Assembly: GCA_026387845.1 (NCBI GenBank)
Contig: JAPLKX010000101.1
Coordinates: forward strand, 1 to 18,224
DNA length: 18,224 nt
Direction: 5' to 3'
Source: Candidatus Hydrogenedentota bacterium
Lineage (GTDB): Bacteria > Hydrogenedentota > Hydrogenedentia > Hydrogenedentales > SLHB01
The position numbers and the translations under genes are program-made. The notes under the pieces are model-generated. The model saw nothing but the letters and a program-made list of their open reading frames with translations, did not search any database and was not told where the DNA came from. Shown one piece after another: positions 15,096 to 18,224 of the stretch (position 1 is its first letter; every line of letters starts with the position of its first letter).

Positions 15096-15136
15096 CCAAA
15101 CATTTTGGAGAGGCTAGTCGAGACAAAACATTTTGG
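15096..15136. repeat. two copies of a 13-bp palindromic motif in the sigma/anti-sigma gap
   Basis: CCAAACATTTTGG (15096-15108) and CAAAACATTTTGG (15124-15136) differ at one base, are each nearly palindromic, and start 28 bp apart. They are in non-coding DNA upstream of the anti-sigma gene and are candidate operators. Confidence 0.55.
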
Positions 15137-15191
15137 CATACGCCTGAGAGGCTCGTACTCATGGCGCCGCACGGGCCTCTGCGGTTCAAGA

Positions 15192-15719
15192 TTACGTGCC
15201 TGCGGATGGTTTGGCAGAGGTGAGAATGCCCCTCAGTCTCTCAAGAGCTACTTGTTCATGAATATGTAATGTCTGCCAGGTTACGCCCATTTCCCGGGCG
15301 GCTTCGGCCCGGGATAGATTTTTGAAGTAGACGAGGCGGATGACCTTTTTCTGGCGGTCGGCGAGGTTTTCAACAGCGGCCAGCAGCTTTTCGTTTTCCA
15401 TCTGTTGGGCGGCACGATCGCGAGGGTTGTCAGCGGGTGCGGCCATGTTTGAATGAGCGGACTCCCGCGTGAAACAGGCCAATTGGGCCGCGGCACGATT
15501 CGCCTTCCGGCGATGAGCCATCAACAGATTTCGGGCGATGCCGTATAGGAATTGTCCGGCTTTACGGTCCGATACGCTATCGTGTCTGCGGCATAGGACG
15601 ACGAAGCATTCTTGCACGAGATCGGCGACCTCAGACGATGGTACGGCATTTCGTTGAAAGAACGCAGCCAGACGAGGACTGTATTGTTTACACAGGTCTT
15701 GCAGGCGCGCTTTATCCAT
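15192..15719 (-). CDS. ECF-type RNA polymerase sigma factor
   Basis: A 175-residue sigma70-family factor with only regions 2 and 4. Region 2 covers about 13-75: DLVQECFVVLCRRHD for core binding and FLYGIARNLLMAHRRK for -10 recognition. A Gln/Ala-rich linker with NPRDRAAQQ leads to region 4 (about 111-168), whose helix-turn-helix LSRAEAAREMGVTWQTLHIHE and VALERLRGIL bind the -35 element. The motif order is that of planctomycete-like ECF factors. No strong ribosome site precedes the ATG at 15719 (only GGTG). It is the first gene of the five-gene cluster and probably directs transcription of envelope-related targets; the regulon cannot be seen from here. Confidence 0.93.
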   Translation of the reverse strand: MDKARLQDLCKQYSPRLAAFFQRNAVPSSEVADLVQECFVVLCRRHDSVSDRKAGQFLYGIARNLLMAHRRKANRAAAQLACFTRESAHSNMAAPADNPRDRAAQQMENEKLLAAVENLADRQKKVIRLVYFKNLSRAEAAREMGVTWQTLHIHEQVALERLRGILTSAKPSAGT

Positions 15720-15948
15720 GTTGCACCGGGTTCATCATTCGGTCGCATTTGAGGCCGCTGACCCGATGGCTTCACCAATTTGGGCCAGCCGCATTGTCCA
15801 CGGGTTTTGCATGGCCGTCTTGGTTACGCGCGCTCAAGCCACCCAAGGTCAGCGGTAACCCTCGGCAGTAATACCCCCTGTTGTTAATTTGCCAAAACTA
15901 AGACACCAGCGCGGAGTGCCGTGCCCCTCCCAACCACTTTTTGGCCAC

Positions 15949-15977
15949 AGTGTAACATGCTTAGTGTATGAAGTCAA
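15949..15977 (-). promoter_or_regulatory. sigma70-like promoter for the ECF sigma gene cluster
   Basis: On the minus strand TTGACT (15977-15972) and TACACT (15954-15949) are separated by exactly 17 bp. Transcription would start near 15942, giving a leader of about 220 nt before the sigma gene. The long leader leaves room for regulation, but I see no known riboswitch fold in it. Confidence 0.5.
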
Positions 15978-16433
15978 CACACATTACAATGCTTAAGGAG
16001 TGTACACACTCGAGCGGCACTCGAACGCCTTGATTTGTCGATGTTTGCGGCAGTATCTGTTTCGTTGATCGTGTGCGCGCACTGCACAACGCGCTGCCGA
16101 AGGCCGTTCAGCATAGTCTGGTTGCTGGACTCTCCAAGAAAAAGACTCCGCTTTGACAGAAATCAACCGCGGCTTCATTTCAAGAACCGGGCTCGGATGC
16201 GGATGGGCGCAAAAATGTGAAAGGAACGTGGCGAAGAAACGGCTGACCGTCATCAGCGGGATAGGTGCAGACGCCCGGCGGCGGGATCTGATCATTGACA
16301 CGTTCAAGAAGCGAACTGCCGGACGGGCGGCCGATTGAACGGGTCCTGGTAGCGGTGCTTTAGCAACCCGTGGCAGAAGTCATCGTGGTCTGCCGCGGCC
16401 CTTTGTCACGGTCTCTGCGTTGCGAAACCTTGA

Positions 16434-16467
16434 GGGACAATTAGGGGGACAATTGGGAACAGTAACC
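16434..16467. repeat. GGGACAATT repeats with GGGAACAGTAACC
   Basis: GGGACAATT occurs at 16434-16442 and 16446-16454, followed by GGGAACAGTAACC (16455-16467). The unit belongs to the same GGGACNATT family as the tandem repeat at 3309-3349. Sequences like GGGACAGTAACC are often seen at ends of small transposable elements, so a remnant end is possible; no partner end was found. Confidence 0.5.
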
Positions 16468-16532
16468 ACTTTTTGCTTTGGGGATGAGGGAGATTTTCCC
16501 GATTTTCCGGCACAATTTTCAAGGTTTCTCGA

Positions 16533-17777
16533 TCACCTGCAGCCGTTTTGGATGAACTGGGCTACTTCGACGTAGAGGTGGTCGTAGTTGCGGTTGTAGA
16601 CTTGGATGAGTGCGTCTTCGGTTTTTGTGCCGATGGCGAGTGCGTTGAACAGTTCGACGAGCTTGGCCTGGCCGAACCGTTCCCAGAGATAGAGCAGGGT
16701 GGCGTGGGACTGGGTGTAAGCGAGCCAGAGTGCGTCGCTGTCGAGTTTTTTGAGTTGGCTTTCTTCCATGGCGGCGTAGGGGAAGAGTGCGGCGTTGGCG
16801 ACGGCTTTTTGGAGCATTTCGAGGCGGCTGCCGGTGAGGGGGCGTGAGAACGTCTCGGCGAGCCCTTCGTTCATCCACCATACGGCGTTGCTGTGGGCGA
16901 TGAACCTGACGACAACGTGGGTGTACTCGTGGTAGAGGGTCTCTTTGAGCTCCTGATCGCGGGCGACCAGCCCGGCCGAATCGAGCAGCGGAATCCGGAT
17001 CTTGCCGTCATAGAGGCCGCCGACGTTCTGTCGCACCTGGGTGGCGTCGGTGAATCCTTTGGAGTTGTAGACGATTACCTGAATGGGTCCGGGCGGATAA
17101 ACGCCGCCGAGGTTTCGGCCGACGTCGGCGTAGGCCATCTCGAGTAGCGCCAGGACGGTCTGCAGCACGTTGCCCGCGACTTCCGGCGTGCTGCTCATCT
17201 GGAAGTGAAGCGAACCGGCGGGGCGGAACCCGTTTTCAACAACCTCCTCGCGTTCGGCTTTTTCGAACCGGGTCTTTAGATCGTTTCGTTGGGGCTGCTG
17301 CTCGAGCACCCATGCCCATTGGGTGCGGGCGGACGGTAGGTCGTTGTCGCGGTAGTAGGCTTCCCCGAGGAGTTCGTGGGCCTGGACGTTGTAGGGATCG
17401 ACCTGGATGGCCTGTTCGAGGCGGAATACGGCTTCGGGAATCATGTCGAGGCGGAGGTAATAGTTGCCGAGTTGAATCAGGGGGGAGACGTCTTTCGGTT
17501 GGAGGGCAATGGCCTTTTCCAACTGTTTTACGGCGGATGCGAAATCGGCCTGTTTGGCAAATTCGTTTGCGTAGGCCTGGTAAACATTGCAGAGGTTGCG
17601 CAAGATCACCGCGTTGTCCGGCGAGACGGCGCGAGCGGCCTCAAACGCGGCGGCGGCTCTTGGGTAGTCGCCGGCGTTATAGAAATCGACGCCCTGCGAG
17701 TTGAGTTCAGCGGGGCCGGAAGCAATGGCCGCCACCGGAATCAGCAGGAAGACCCAAACGTGTTTCAACCTGATCAT
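16533..17777 (-). CDS. TPR plus peptidase-MA (gluzincin-like) exported protein
   Basis: A 414-residue protein with an N-terminal hydrophobic signal (HVWVFLLIPVAAIAS). Residues about 24-165 hold several TPR units, for example NSQGVDFYNAGDYPRAAAAF, AVKQLEKAIALQPKD and AVFRLEQAIQVDPYN. The C-terminal half is a peptidase-MA domain with a complete zinc motif HEYTH (283-287) and the third ligand Glu304 in WWMNEGLAETF, plus the usual helix AYTQSHATLLYLWERFG. It is therefore likely an active metallopeptidase in the periplasm, with the TPRs for protein contacts. The ATG at 17777 lies 2 bp after the ridA stop codon; the ribosome site is weak and inside ridA, so translation is probably coupled. Domain plan contrasts with the lipoprotein at 7036-8346, which has PDZ and HExxE. 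Confidence 0.9.
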   Translation of the reverse strand: MIRLKHVWVFLLIPVAAIASGPAELNSQGVDFYNAGDYPRAAAAFEAARAVSPDNAVILRNLCNVYQAYANEFAKQADFASAVKQLEKAIALQPKDVSPLIQLGNYYLRLDMIPEAVFRLEQAIQVDPYNVQAHELLGEAYYRDNDLPSARTQWAWVLEQQPQRNDLKTRFEKAEREEVVENGFRPAGSLHFQMSSTPEVAGNVLQTVLALLEMAYADVGRNLGGVYPPGPIQVIVYNSKGFTDATQVRQNVGGLYDGKIRIPLLDSAGLVARDQELKETLYHEYTHVVVRFIAHSNAVWWMNEGLAETFSRPLTGSRLEMLQKAVANAALFPYAAMEESQLKKLDSDALWLAYTQSHATLLYLWERFGQAKLVELFNALAIGTKTEDALIQVYNRNYDHLYVEVAQFIQNGCR

Positions 17778-17779
17778 AT

Positions 17780-18172
17780 TTATGGCTTGCCTGGCAAGAG
17801 TGCTACCGCCTCGACCTCGACTTTGATGTCAAACGGCAACCGGCCGGCCTGGATGCAGGTCCGCGCCGGGAAATTTTCGCGGAAGTATTCTTTGTAGACT
17901 TCGTTGAACGCGGCAAAGTCGTCCATGTCGGCGAGATAGGCATTAACCTTCAGGACGTGCTCGAGGCTGGAGCCGGCATCTTCGAGGATGGCCTTGAGGT
18001 TTGAGAGGGTTTGCCGGGCTTCCTCGCGGAGTGTGCCGCGCCGCAGGCCGGTTCCATCAGGTGCGACGGGGCCCTGGCCGCTGACGAACAGCAGGTTGCC
18101 GGCGGCGACGGCGTGCGAGTAGGGTCCTTGAGCCGGAGGGCCGTTGGGCGAGAAGACGCATTTTTTCTCCAT
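17780..18172 (-). CDS. ridA: RidA-family enamine/imine deaminase
   Basis: A 130-residue cytoplasmic protein of the expected length for RidA (YjgF/YER057c/UK114). The family hydrolyses reactive 2-aminoacrylate-type enamines and imines released by PLP enzymes. Motifs seen: GPYSHAVAAGNLLFVSGQ at 16-33, VLKVNAYLADMDDFAAFNEV at 73-92, and FPARTCIQAGRLP at 101-113 with the catalytic Arg104; Glu119 follows in the last strand KVEVEAVAL. GAGG lies 7 nt upstream of the ATG at 18172. It heads a two-gene transcription unit with the TPR-peptidase gene; a functional link between them is not obvious. Confidence 0.95.
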   Translation of the reverse strand: MEKKCVFSPNGPPAQGPYSHAVAAGNLLFVSGQGPVAPDGTGLRRGTLREEARQTLSNLKAILEDAGSSLEHVLKVNAYLADMDDFAAFNEVYKEYFRENFPARTCIQAGRLPFDIKVEVEAVALLPGKP

Positions 18173-18224
18173 AAGCGCACCTCATTTTTCTTTTAACAGA
18201 AGTTAGCATTATTGGTGGTGTGGC

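Larger units (their letters stand above)
15720..16532. other. 813-bp stretch without a convincing gene
   Basis: Contains the sigma-gene promoter (15949-15977), a GAGTGT-AC-ACACTC palindrome (15998-16011), and the GGGACAATT repeats (16434-16454). The ORFs present (about 60-105 codons, on both strands) overlap each other, lack ribosome sites and show no recognisable motif. It could be a long 5' leader and gene remnant, or the scar of a mobile element. Confidence 0.55.

Noticed and set aside
14668..15269. Two plus-strand 149-codon frames across the sigma/anti-sigma gap
   Set aside because: They run antisense to the anti-sigma N-terminus and the sigma C-terminus and carry no recognisable domain.
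15993..16338. Small ORFs (61-104 codons) on both strands
   Set aside because: They overlap each other, lack ribosome sites and show no conserved motif; kept only as unassigned DNA.

Overview
The window looks like chromosomal DNA from a diderm bacterium, probably an uncultured lineage near the PVC group or Hydrogenedentota/Sumerlaeota. This placement is an inference from an actinobacterial/archaeal-like (type 2) valyl-tRNA synthetase, several lipoproteins, LolA-like periplasmic proteins, an ECF sigma/anti-sigma pair, and short GGGACNATT and GCGGATT tandem repeats between genes. No rRNA, tRNA, CRISPR array or intact transposase was seen.

Layout. 1-3220 (minus strand): a STAND/NACHT-type ATPase with an N-terminal DUF4062 domain that runs off the left edge, preceded by a gene whose product looks like two degenerate histidine-kinase-type ATPase folds. 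3470-6916 (plus): a small M50 site-2-type protease with a good sigma70-like promoter and a TTG start, then valS. 7036-11037: two divergent lipoprotein genes, one a peptidase-MA-like protein with a C-terminal PDZ domain and an altered HExxE motif, the other an M28 metallopeptidase with a long unassigned C-terminus; the 369 bp between them holds two inverted repeats. 11120-15719 (minus): a five-gene cluster in the order ECF sigma factor, zinc-finger transmembrane anti-sigma factor, membrane-anchored periplasmic protein, LolA-like periplasmic protein, small Cys-rich lipoprotein. 15720-16532: no convincing gene; it holds a promoter for the sigma gene and repeat fragments. 16533-18172 (minus): ridA followed 2 bp later by a TPR plus peptidase-MA protein.

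How the genes may work together. The sigma cluster resembles the plan of rpoE-rseA-rseB: a sigma factor, a membrane anti-sigma factor and periplasmic LolA-fold proteins that could sense lipoprotein or envelope state. The anti-sigma and membrane-protein genes overlap by 4 bp (ATGA), which suggests coupled translation. Much of the rest of the window is also envelope-related: three lipoproteins, two peptidase-MA-like proteins, an M28 peptidase and an M50 intramembrane protease. The stretch from about 7 to 13.6 kb is clearly lower in GC (about 45-50% in sampled lines) than valS (about 72%), so it may be accessory or faster evolving. The DUF4062-STAND gene and its degenerate-kinase neighbour are the best candidates for an undescribed signalling or conflict module.
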